Below are positions 26,256-35,300 of a stretch of 64,000 nucleotides of DNA, piece by piece; the first letter of the stretch is position 1; every line of letters begins with the position of its first letter. A program made the position numbers and the translations under genes. The notes beneath the pieces are model-generated. The model saw only the letters and a list, made by a program, of their open reading frames with translations, was not told the DNA's origin and did not search any database. Source of the DNA: Streptomyces ardesiacus (GTDB lineage Bacteria; Actinomycetota; Actinomycetes; Streptomycetales; Streptomycetaceae); the NCBI RefSeq assembly GCF_003112575.1, contig NZ_BEWC01000001.1:682001-746000 (forward strand), in the 5' to 3' direction.

Positions 26256-26726
26256 ATGGCCGACAACCCCACAGACATCAAGCACTTCGACCTGTCCGCG
26301 ATGGAGAACTTCCGCGACTACGAGGTGGACCGGGCGTACAAGGACGCCAAGAGGCACCGCCAGGGCGGTGGGGAGGGCGACCCCCGCACGCTCGGCGACC
26401 TCGTCGACGGCCACACCACCGAGGACAACCTCGACCAGAGCCAGCAGTTGCTGCGCATCGGCAAGATGGCCAGTGACGGGCGGATCTCGGGGCCCAAGCT
26501 GCTCGAAGGCGTCCGGGAGGCCGCCACGGCCCTCGACAAGCTCCTCGGCGACCAGATCGACCTGTACAAGGAGCTGCAGGACGCGCTCACCGACACCATC
26601 GAGGGGGCGCGCAAGACCCAGGCCAAGAACCTGGACGCGATCGACGCCCAGACGCTGCTCCAGCACTTCGACGAGGTCGACACCCTCACCGCCGGCGGCG
26701 ACGGCGCGGGTGACTCCGACTCCTAG
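26256..26726 (+). CDS. Small acidic helical protein of the ESX locus, family unknown
   Basis: The protein has 156 residues; AGGAG precedes ATG 26256. It is highly charged and predicted almost wholly helical between about 50 and 135 (DQSQQLLRIGKMASDGRISG, then LLGDQIDLYKELQDALTDT). The C-terminal tail is Gly/Asp-rich. There is no Trp and therefore no WXG motif. Size, helicity and position between WXG100 genes and a large WXG substrate suggest an ESX-secreted or chaperone-like partner. I do not recognise a named family. Confidence 0.75.
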   Translation: MADNPTDIKHFDLSAMENFRDYEVDRAYKDAKRHRQGGGEGDPRTLGDLVDGHTTEDNLDQSQQLLRIGKMASDGRISGPKLLEGVREAATALDKLLGDQIDLYKELQDALTDTIEGARKTQAKNLDAIDAQTLLQHFDEVDTLTAGGDGAGDSDS

Positions 26727-26792
26727 AGAATCCCCTGCGGCGCGACAGGCCCGTCGTGTGCCGCACCACAACCCGACCAGAGAGGGTGCCCG

Positions 26793-29700
26793 GTGGTCGA
26801 CCGTTACGACGCGGACTCCGTAAAGAACGTCAACAAGTACGAGGGTGCCACGGACGCGTCGTCCGACGTCTGGGCGGGCCTGGTCACGCACATCACCGGC
26901 TACCCGGTGCCGGACCGCAGCACCGTCTTCGACACCCTCCGCTCCGACCACGGCGGCAAGCTGTTCCGCATGGACATCAGGGACCGCAGCCTCGGCTCGT
27001 TCGTCAAGGACGCGTCCGGCTTCTTGCGCAACACCGGCGAGGACTACGACATCTGGTTCTTCGACGGCGGCAAGAAGACCCAGATCAAGCAGGCCCGGAT
27101 CGTCTTCGAGGGCCGGGTGAGGGTGGGCGACGAGACGATCTTCGCCGAGCCCGGGACGGACGACGTCGCCAACGCCTCCGTGCGCGAGGGCAACGAGTTC
27201 AAGGACTACAACAAGGACCAGATGAGCACGGTCGCCCTCGCCCGCTATATGAACGGGCCGCGGACGGCGCTCCTCGAACTGCTCGGCGGCAACACGGCGG
27301 ACGCCCGCTTCAGCAACCTCGGCGTGGCGGAGGACGCCTCGGTCGACCTCAACTCCTTCAACACCACCGGTCGGGCCTTCGACTTCGCGGCCCAGTTCTT
27401 CCGGGACCAGGGGCCCAAGATCAAGGAGTGGGAGGACGCCCTCGGCCGGGAGGACGCGACCTGGAAGGGCGAGGCCGCGGAGGTCTTCCGCAGCCTGCTG
27501 ACGAAGATCCGCGAGAACTACGACGCGTACATCGAGACGTTCGACGAGAAGCCCAGCACGGGCGAGGGCGAGGGAACCGGGAAGACGGTGTACTCGCGCG
27601 CCCTCTCCCAGGCCCGCTCGGCACTGGAGGACGCGGCCGGCAAGCTGCTGGACGCGTGGATCACCTGGGCCAACTCGGACTACTACGACCCGCACCAGGT
27701 GCTGCGGTACGTCCTGGACGACCTGGCCCAGTGGGTGGACACCAACAACGTCGACAACACGGACATCAAGACGACCTACTCGGCGTACTCCTCGACCACC
27801 TACCACGACCCGCGCGAGAACTTCACCCAGAACCACCCCGAGTACGGCGACCTCACCGACATCGCCAACTGGGCGAAGGTCGGCGACAAGGCCGTGCAGA
27901 TCTGGAGCCGCGGCGTCGACGAGTACCTCGTCAAGCCCGCCCGGACCGTGCAGTCCACGCTGAACAACACCTTCCTGGACCTGGGCAGCGACTTCACCGA
28001 GAACCTCCCCGAGCCGAAGTCGACCAGCACGGCCTCGCAGGAGTACGAGAAGCGCAAGGCCGAGGAGGCCCAGGAGGAGATCAACCGGCAGAACGAGGAG
28101 AACCGCAAGTACCAGGACGAACTCCGCGAGGAGCAGAACCGGCAGCGCGAGGAGGACCGCAAGTACCAGGACGAGCTGCGGGAGGAGCAGAACCGGCAGC
28201 GCGAGGAGGACCGCAAGGCTCAGGACGAACTGCGCGAGGAGCAGAACCGGCAGCGCGAGGAGGACCGGAAGACCCAGGACGAACTGCGCGAGGAGCAGAG
28301 CCGGCAGCGCGAGGAGGACCGCAAGTACCAGGACGAGCTGCGGGAGGAGCAGAACCGGCAGCGCGAGGAGGACCGGAAGTACCAGGACGAACTCCGTGCC
28401 GAGCAGGAGAAGCAGGCCGACGAGGCCAAGGAGCAGTTGCGGACGCTGAACGACCCGTCGACCACGGACCTCGGCGGCCTCGACGACCTGCTGAACCGCG
28501 ACCTCCCGGTCACCGAGAGCCTCGGCGACATGGGCGGTCTCAACGGCGGCTCCGGAGACACGGACAGCGCGCTCACCGACAACCTCGGCACCCTCGGCGG
28601 GGTGAACGGCGGACCCGGCGGCGGCCCGGTCACCGACGACCTCGGCACCCTCGGCGACGCCGACAAGGCGGTCGGCCAGAGCCTCGCGGGTCTCGGCGGA
28701 CCGGGCGGCGAGCAGCCCGCGGCCGTTCCCCCGACGGCGAACCTGGGCAGTCTCGGCGGCCTCAACTCCGGCGGCGGCGCACGGCTGCCGAACGAGCGCA
28801 CCGCCGGCCTCGTCGACGGCAACCCCGTCGCGCGGTTCCCGGACGGCAGCAGCACCAGCTTCGATCCCGACACCGGCCTGCTGACCACCACCGGCCCCGA
28901 CGGCGCGACCACCACCACGGACCTGGGCAACGGCCTGCGGGTGACCAACCCGGACGGCTCGGTCACCTCCCTCACCGACGACGGCAAGCTCGCCACGACC
29001 TTCCCGGACGGGCGTACGGAGACCATCGACCCGTCGACGGGTCAGGCGGTCACGACTCGTCCGGACGGTTCGACGACCACCACGGACCTGGGGAGCCTCG
29101 GGGGGTTGAACGCCGGTTCCGGTGGCGGGGTGTTGGACATGCCGACGGGTGGCAGTACGCAGGTGTCGGGTGGTGATGTGGCGAGTCGGTTCCCGGACGG
29201 GAGCAGTACGCGTTTCGATCCCGACTCGGGGGTGTTGACGACGACGGGGCCCGACGGTGCGACGACGACCACGGATCTGGGCAACGGCGTGCAGGTGACG
29301 AATCCGGACGGTTCGGTGACGTCGTTGGGCGAGGACGGGAGTCTGACGACGAGGTTCCCGGACGGTACGACGCAGAGCATCGACCCGTCGACGGGTCAGG
29401 CGGTCACGACCCGTCCGGACGGTTCGACGACCACCACGGACCTGGGGAGCCTCGGGGGGCTCAACGGCCAGAGCGGGCAGGGCGGCCTCGGTTCCCTTGG
29501 CGATCTGCCGACCCAGTCGAACGGCGACCTGAACGGCCCCGGCGACCTCGACCTGGGCAGCCTCGACGGCCTCAACTCCGGCGGCTCCGGGCTCCGGACA
29601 CCGACGGGCGGTGACACCTCGCTGGCCGGGGACGACCTGCTCACCCGGTTCCCGGACGGCACCCGGGCGACGTTCGACACCCAGACCGGCATGCTGACCG

Positions 29701-30593
29701 CCACCCACCCGGACGGGTCCGTCACCACCACCGACCTCACCCACGGCGCGCGGGTGACCAACCCCGACGGCTCCGTCACCTCCCTCGACAACGGTCGGCT
29801 GACCACCGACTTCCCGGACGGCAGCACCCAGGTCGTCGACCCGGAGACCGGCATCGCCACCGTCACCGACGCGCAGGGCAACACCGAGACGGTGAACCTG
29901 CACGACCTCAACACGGGCAACGGTCCGACCTCCTCCGACGGCACCGGTCTCCTCGACGCACTCGGCTCGCTGGACGGTCTCGGTTCGCTCGACGGTCTCG
30001 GTTCGCCCGACGGGCTCGGGGGCAGCGGCGGAGGGGGCGGCGGCACCAGCACCGAGACGCTCTCCGCCGACGACCTCGGTTTGAACAACGGTGGTTCGCT
30101 CACCTCCGCCACCGGCGGCGGACTCACCGCCGGTGCCTCCGTCGGCTCCGACGGCCTGCTCACCGGCACCGCGGCCCCGCTGTCCGACGGCGCCACCGCG
30201 GCCGGAGGCACCCCGCTCGCCCCGGCCGCCGGGTCCGGAACGGCCGGCGCCCCGGGCATGCCCGGCACCCCCGGCATGCCGATGGGCGGCATGGGCGGCA
30301 TGGGAGGCGGCGGAGAGAAGGGCAACGGCGAGCGGGTGCGTGCCGTCCTGGTCGACGCCGCCGAGGAGAGCGAGCGCCGCAACCGCAGGCGGCGCAGCCC
30401 CTGGAACCGCCAGGAGGACAGCGACACCTTCCTGGCCCCGGCGTCCCGCGTCGCCACCACCGGCGGCGGCGACTCCCCCGAGCAGGAGCCGGGCCAGGCC
30501 CGCGGCGTCACGACCTCCGCCGACTACCTGGAGGAGGACGCAGACGTGTGGGGCACCGAGGACGGCGGCACCCCGGCCGTCATCGGACGGTGA
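26793..30593 (+). CDS. Large WXG-type putative T7SS substrate with coiled-coil and beta-repeat regions
   Basis: The protein has 1266 residues; GTG 26793 follows GAGAGGG. Residues 1-400 are a helical WXG-type domain with ATWKGEAAEVF (W224-K-G226) before a long helix. Residues about 420-550 form a charged coiled coil of six 18-residue units (KYQDELREEQNRQREEDR). Residues about 550-1090 contain Gly/Leu/Asn linkers (NLGSLGGLN) and DG-rich beta repeats of 118 residues (RFPDGSST...FDP, TNPDGSVTSL). A Gly/Met patch and an Arg-rich segment (about 1195) precede the C-terminus, which carries YLEEDADVWG, an exact YxxxD secretion motif. This architecture suits an exported, surface-exposed fibrous protein. 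No enzymatic domain is seen. Confidence 0.85.
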   Translation: MVDRYDADSVKNVNKYEGATDASSDVWAGLVTHITGYPVPDRSTVFDTLRSDHGGKLFRMDIRDRSLGSFVKDASGFLRNTGEDYDIWFFDGGKKTQIKQARIVFEGRVRVGDETIFAEPGTDDVANASVREGNEFKDYNKDQMSTVALARYMNGPRTALLELLGGNTADARFSNLGVAEDASVDLNSFNTTGRAFDFAAQFFRDQGPKIKEWEDALGREDATWKGEAAEVFRSLLTKIRENYDAYIETFDEKPSTGEGEGTGKTVYSRALSQARSALEDAAGKLLDAWITWANSDYYDPHQVLRYVLDDLAQWVDTNNVDNTDIKTTYSAYSSTTYHDPRENFTQNHPEYGDLTDIANWAKVGDKAVQIWSRGVDEYLVKPARTVQSTLNNTFLDLGSDFTENLPEPKSTSTASQEYEKRKAEEAQEEINRQNEENRKYQDELREEQNRQREEDRKYQDELREEQNRQREEDRKAQDELREEQNRQREEDRKTQDELREEQSRQREEDRKYQDELREEQNRQREEDRKYQDELRAEQEKQADEAKEQLRTLNDPSTTDLGGLDDLLNRDLPVTESLGDMGGLNGGSGDTDSALTDNLGTLGGVNGGPGGGPVTDDLGTLGDADKAVGQSLAGLGGPGGEQPAAVPPTANLGSLGGLNSGGGARLPNERTAGLVDGNPVARFPDGSSTSFDPDTGLLTTTGPDGATTTTDLGNGLRVTNPDGSVTSLTDDGKLATTFPDGRTETIDPSTGQAVTTRPDGSTTTTDLGSLGGLNAGSGGGVLDMPTGGSTQVSGGDVASRFPDGSSTRFDPDSGVLTTTGPDGATTTTDLGNGVQVTNPDGSVTSLGEDGSLTTRFPDGTTQSIDPSTGQAVTTRPDGSTTTTDLGSLGGLNGQSGQGGLGSLGDLPTQSNGDLNGPGDLDLGSLDGLNSGGSGLRTPTGGDTSLAGDDLLTRFPDGTRATFDTQTGMLTATHPDGSVTTTDLTHGARVTNPDGSVTSLDNGRLTTDFPDGSTQVVDPETGIATVTDAQGNTETVNLHDLNTGNGPTSSDGTGLLDALGSLDGLGSLDGLGSPDGLGGSGGGGGGTSTETLSADDLGLNNGGSLTSATGGGLTAGASVGSDGLLTGTAAPLSDGATAAGGTPLAPAAGSGTAGAPGMPGTPGMPMGGMGGMGGGGEKGNGERVRAVLVDAAEESERRNRRRRSPWNRQEDSDTFLAPASRVATTGGGDSPEQEPGQARGVTTSADYLEEDADVWGTEDGGTPAVIGR
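28107..28430. repeat. Six tandem 54-bp units encoding a coiled coil
   Basis: Units begin at 28107, 28161, 28215, 28269, 28323 and 28377 and encode (K/T/A)-x-QDELREEQ(N/S)RQREEDR. The last unit decays after ELRAEQ. Near-identical DNA between units points to recent expansion by slippage or unequal crossing-over. Confidence 0.9.
28830..29540. repeat. Tandem 354-bp (118-residue) beta-repeat units
   Basis: Two units, starting near 28835 and 29189, share FPDGSST, FDPD and TTTGPDGATTTTDLGNG blocks at an offset of 354 bp. Over 29024-29105 and 29378-29459 the DNA is identical apart from one base. A third, degenerate unit continues at about 29640-29900. The segment about 29040-29460 uses unusual codons (see findings). 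Confidence 0.85.
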
Positions 30594-30717
30594 CGGCCGG
30601 GCGGGTGGCCGCCGCGGACGGTACGGGGAGACGAACGCCACTCGGTCCCCGGCTGCCGCGACCGGCATCCCACCAGGCAAGATCGACTGTGCAGTCACAG
30701 GACATCAGGGAGTGGAC

Positions 30718-31173
30718 GTGACGGAACCACTGGAACAGCGGCTGGAGAAGGCCATGGCCGAGCTCCGGTCCGCCCAGGAGGCGGTCGAGCGCACCGAACG
30801 CGAGCTGCGGCAGGCCTCGTTCGCGGTGCTCTCCTCCGACCGTGCCGTCCGCGTCACCGTGGGCGCCCAGGGCACGCTGACCGGCATCGACTTCCTGGAG
30901 CACAAGTACCGCGACATGTCCCCCCAGGAGCTGGCCGCCAGCGTCCTGGAGGCGGCGAACGCGGCGCAGCAGAAGATGAACCGGCACGTGATGAAGGCGA
31001 TGGCGCCCTTCACGGAACCCAGCAGCGAGGTACCCGAGTTGAAGGGCTTCGAGCTGGACTGGGAACGGATCTTCGGCCCCGGGGTGCTGGAGAAGGACGA
31101 CGAGGAAACCGCCCGCGGGGACGGCCGGGCGCCGGGCTGGCGCGACGCGCTCGACGAGGACGGGGAGGACTGA
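30718..31173 (+). CDS. YbaB/EbfC-family protein, EspL-like
   Basis: The protein has 151 residues; GTG 30718 has GGGAG 5 nt upstream (GTG 30712 is possible but too close to it). A helical N-terminus (about 3-35) is followed by the short beta-sheet VRVTVGAQGTLTGIDF and the helix ELAASVLEAANAAQQKM that define YbaB/EbfC. The C-terminal 40 residues are acidic. Mycobacterial ESX loci carry a YbaB-like protein, EspL, next to substrates, and this neighbour context is the same. It may bind DNA or act as a cytosolic stabiliser of substrates. It is separated by a single base from the next start. Confidence 0.85.
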   Translation: MTEPLEQRLEKAMAELRSAQEAVERTERELRQASFAVLSSDRAVRVTVGAQGTLTGIDFLEHKYRDMSPQELAASVLEAANAAQQKMNRHVMKAMAPFTEPSSEVPELKGFELDWERIFGPGVLEKDDEETARGDGRAPGWRDALDEDGED

Positions 31174-31174
31174 C

Positions 31175-31564
31175 ATGGGGCAGCGCTACTACGTCGACCC
31201 GGCCCGCATCGAGGCCCTGAGCGGGCAGTTGGAAGAGATCGCCACGCTGGCCAGGAGCATGACCGAGGAGTTCCTAGACGGCCTCGCCCCCACCGTCTCG
31301 TGGCCCGGCACGTCGGGCGACTTCGCGGAGAAGGCCAAGCCGCAGGAGCAGAAGGAGCGGCAGGTCACCAAGGACACCATGATGTCCATCCGCGACGCGC
31401 TGGTGAGCATCACCGACGCCACGCTCAGCCAGGTCAAGCTCATGGAGGACACCCGGGACCGCAACCTGGAGGACATCGAGCGCAACACCAACCGGATCGA
31501 GACCGACGGCTTCGGCCTCGGCGGCTCGGGCGGCGGTGACACGGGCGGGCATGGCCGCCACTGA
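31175..31564 (+). CDS. WXG100-like protein upstream of the giant effector gene
   Basis: The protein has 129 residues; ATG 31175 is 1 bp after the YbaB-like stop, so the two are coupled. Helix 1 (about 9-35) is followed by SWPGTSGDFAEKA, with Trp43-Pro-Gly45 at the WXG position, and by a long second helix (about 58-100). The C-terminal tail is Gly-rich. It is a likely ESX substrate or partner. Being next to the giant gene, it may dimerise with the giant's WXG100-like N-terminus to target it to EccC. Confidence 0.8.
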   Translation: MGQRYYVDPARIEALSGQLEEIATLARSMTEEFLDGLAPTVSWPGTSGDFAEKAKPQEQKERQVTKDTMMSIRDALVSITDATLSQVKLMEDTRDRNLEDIERNTNRIETDGFGLGGSGGGDTGGHGRH

Positions 31565-31575
31565 CCCCTCCGCCG

Positions 31576-31616
31576 CCGCGGACCGCTCCCGCTCCGTGCC
31601 GGGAGCGGTCCCGCGG
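31576..31616 (+). terminator. Strong hairpin between the WXG100-like gene and the giant gene
   Basis: CCGCG-GACCGCTCCCG (31576-31591) pairs with CGGGAGCGGTC-c-CGCGG (31600-31616), giving 16 bp with one bulged C and an 8-nt loop. It begins 12 bp after the WXG100-like stop and ends 33 bp before the giant start. It may terminate or attenuate transcription into the giant gene. Confidence 0.7.
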
Positions 31617-31648
31617 TGCTGTCCGCACGGCCTCACGGGCGGTCGCCG

Positions 31649-32345
31649 ATGAGCATCATGCCCTCGCCCGAGGTCAACGCGATGATCTTCATCCTCACCG
31701 GAGAGCGGCTCATCGACGCGGACGAGGACCTCGCCTACGAGAGCCGGGGGCCGTACGCCCGGCTGGGCCGCAAGATCGACCAGATGTCCGCGCTGATCCA
31801 GAAGTCGGTCCACGACATCGGCGAGGCGATGCCGGACGACCTGTCGAAGGCGTACGCCGCCGCGATGGGCACCCTCACCGACGACGGCGGCAGGAACTAC
31901 CTGCGGGAGTTCTCCGAGCAGCTCGACAAGATCGCCGAGGGCCGGCGCAAGACCTCCATGGACATCATGGAGTCCAAGTGGCAGGTGATCGCCGAGGTCA
32001 TCCGGCTGCTCATCGAGATCGCCATCTACCTGGCGCTGTCGTTCTTCACCGGCGGTGCGTCGGCCAGCCAGATCATGCTGGCCAAGATGCGCAGCCGGTT
32101 CTTCATCCTCACCACGCTCAGCCACCTGCTCCAGCGGCTGCACATCGCGCCCTCGTTGACCGAGGCGTTCTCCGAGGCGTTCACCACCTTCGCGGTCCGG
32201 CTGGCGATGATGAACTTCGCCCCCGACGGCCGCCGTCCCGACGGCTTCGACTGGAGCCAGATCCTCAAGGACGGCGCGTTCGGCGCCGCGGCCGGCGGCC
32301 TGACGAGCCTGTTCGCCGACTTCGCCCGCAAGATCGTCAGGGGCT
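31649..32345 (+). other. Giant protein: WXG100-like N-terminal domain
   Basis: About 232 mostly helical residues, with a hydrophobic hairpin beginning VIRLLIEIAIYLALSFF near residue 112 and a second near 150. Similar N-termini head CpnT-like and other Streptomyces T7SS toxins and are expected to deliver the protein to EccC, probably with a small WXG partner. Confidence 0.65.
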
Positions 32346-35300
32346 ACGACGGCACCTTCCTGAAGAACGGGCCCGACCTCGACTACAAGGCGCCGCCGCC
32401 GAGGGTGAAGAACGGCCCCGACCCGGACATCGGCAACCCCACGCCGAACACCAAGCCGGACCCCGACGCCAAGTTCGACACCACCCCGCACGACCGTCCC
32501 GATCCGGTCACGGGTGGCCCCGGCGCCGGGTACAACCCGCCGACCGGCTTCCGGGACCTGTTCTCCTTCCGGAACAACTTCCGCAACAACCCCGAGCTGT
32601 GGCGGAACAACCTGCTCCTGCGCAACAACGCCGACCGGCCGGGCGCGCTCGCCGGGCACTACGGACTCAAGGGCACGGCCGACTTCCTCGCCGCCGGCTC
32701 CGGCGAGGCGCTCGGCGAGATCCTCATCAAGGGCGCCTTCGACGGCGACTGGTCCACGAGCTGGTCCACGTTCGTCGGCGCCGGTCTCAGCAGCCAGGTC
32801 GAGTCGACACTCACCGGCGGGGCCAAGAACGGCAGCGCCGAACTGCGCAACATCCTCGAAGGGTTCCGGGGCAAGCCGCCCACGGTCTCGGCCGGCGAGA
32901 CCCGCACTTCCGGCTCATCCGGGGCACGGGACTCCGACGGGTCCTCGCGGACCGGGGGCGGCACCGACCGTACCGACGGCCCCGCGCCCGCGGACACCGC
33001 CGGCGGCACCGGCGCCACCTCCGGCGCGTCCGCCCCCTCCCCGCGGGACGGCGGTGTCGAGGCGCCGCCGCCGTACTCCGCGCAGGAGCCCCCTCCGTAC
33101 ACGTCGCCGGCGCCGCCGCCGTACTCCCCGGGCCCGTTGCCCGTGACGGCCGCGGAGAACGGCCTGTGGCAGCAGGTCCACCACGGCTCCGCCGACGTCC
33201 GGGAGCAGGCGCTCCGCGACCTCGCCGCCCTGCGGGGCGCGCAGCCTCCCGGTGCCCGGGAGATCGGCGTCCGTGACGCCCTGCACGGGAACCTCGCGCG
33301 AGCCACGGAGATCCGCCTGGTTCCCGCCGGGAACGGCCCCGCCACCGAGATCGACACGGACGGCGTCCGCCGGGCCCTGGAGGGCTTCGGTACGCCGGTG
33401 ACGGTGACCCCGCCGCCGACCGCCACCGACGGCACGGTGCCGGTGGGGGAGACGGGCGGCCGGGGTTCGGGAACGGACGCGGGGCCCGGAGCGGGGACGG
33501 CCACGGAGACCGCGGTCGCCCCCGGTGCCGGCAGCGGCACGGGCAGGGTCGGCGGCGCCACTCCCGGTGCCGGCAGCGGCATCGACACCGGCAGCGATGT
33601 CGGCGGCGATGTCCGTGCGGGTGCGGGTGCGGGGACCGGCATCGGTGCGGGTACCGGCAGTGGCAGCCACGTCGACACAGGCGCGCACAGCGACACGGGC
33701 AGCGGTACGGGAACCGGTGCCAACACGGGGGCCGGCAGCAGCACGGGCATTGGTGCCGGCGCGAGTGGTCCGGTGGCCGGCGCCGGTACGACTACGACTA
33801 CGAGTGCGGGTTCCGCGGCCGGAGCCGGAGCCGGCACCAGCGGCAGCACCGGGGCCGGTCCCGGTCGCGGTACGGGCGCCGTCCCCGGTACGGACACCGG
33901 TACCGGCCCGAACGCCGGTGCGCGCGACGGTGGGGCGAGTGGCGACGACCGTGGTGCCGCGGACTCCGCCGGGGAGGCTGCGGTGCCGGGAGAGGACCCG
34001 CGCCCCGCCGACGTACCGGAGGACCCGGGCGCACCCGTCTCCGGGATCGTGACCTCGACGGACGGCACGTCGGCGAGCCCGGACCCGCTGCCCGGCGACG
34101 TCGCCCCCGCGCCGCCGAAGCCCGGGGCGACCGGCTCCGTCGACGCCGCGGGGGACTCCGCACCGCTGACCGTCGTCGTGTCCGACGGGCCCCCGCCGGC
34201 CTCGGCGTCGCCCGAGGCGGCCGCGCTCCTCGACCGGGCGGGCGCCGACCGCGCCGTGGTGCTCGGCCCGCCGACGGCGTCCGAAGGAACCGGACGCCCG
34301 GTGCGGGCCGCCGCCGAGCTGACCCGCGAGACACCCGACGCCCCGGTCCGGGTACGCCCCCTCACCGCTCCTCCCGCCGCCGACGCCCCCGCGCCGGAGA
34401 CCGGGTTCCCCGGCGCGGACGTACTGCTGCCGCTCGCCGACGCGCTCGGCCCGGCCCCGGACGGCCGGTCCGTCGCCACCGAGAGCACCGCGTCGGTGGA
34501 CACGGACCCGTCGGTGGACACGGACCCGTCGGTGGACAGGAACTCGTCCGCCGAGCCCCACTCGTCCGTCGGCGCGGACCCGTCCACCCCCGCGGATCCG
34601 TCCGTCCTCGCGGATCCGTCCCGGAAGGCGCCGCTGCCGCAGGTCGAATCCCTGTCGCCGTCCGGTGACGGAACCGTCCCGAACGGGGACGCGCGGGCGA
34701 CCGGCGAACCCACGGTCAAGTTCGACCCCGTCTCGCGGCCGTGGAGCGAGCCCGCCACCGCACTGCACGTGGAGTCGGGTGACGACGGCGGCACCACGTC
34801 CGTCGCCTCCGCGCCACCGTCCGCCCGGGTCGTCGTACGTCCCGCGGACGGGGGTGCGAGACCGGTCGGCGAGCCGGTCCTCACCACCCTGGACGGCCGT
34901 TCCGTTCCGCTCGACCAGGTGCGGCGCCTGGTGCCGGACACGGCGGCACGGCCCGAACCGGGGCGCGCCGTGCGGACGCTGACCATCTCCCAGGACCCGG
35001 CCGACGACGGTACGGCCCGTGAGGCCGGACGCCGGGGGCTGCTCGGACAGGACAGTTTCCGAGGCGTACGCACGGAGTCGGGCCCGGCCCTCCCGAACCC
35101 GACCGGTACGACCGGTACGGCCGACACGGACAGCGGGACGACCACCCGCGCGAACACGGGCACGGTGGACACCGCGCAGTCCGTCCCGCGTGCCGTGTTC
35201 ACCGGTCCGCCGACCGCGCTCCCCGGCGCCGGCACCGAACAGGGCGCCGACTACTTCGTCGGGCACGGCACCCCCCGAGCCGTCACCCTCGGCACGCACG

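Noticed and set aside
25671..30698. 1,675-codon reverse open frame across the esx and fibrous genes
   Set aside because: Antisense of four forward genes with clear WXG motifs and ribosome sites.
31616..31648. GTG 31616 as start of the giant gene
   Set aside because: It lies on the right arm of a strong hairpin, and the added residues (LSARPHGRSP) do not resemble the conserved N-terminus that starts at 31649 or 31658.
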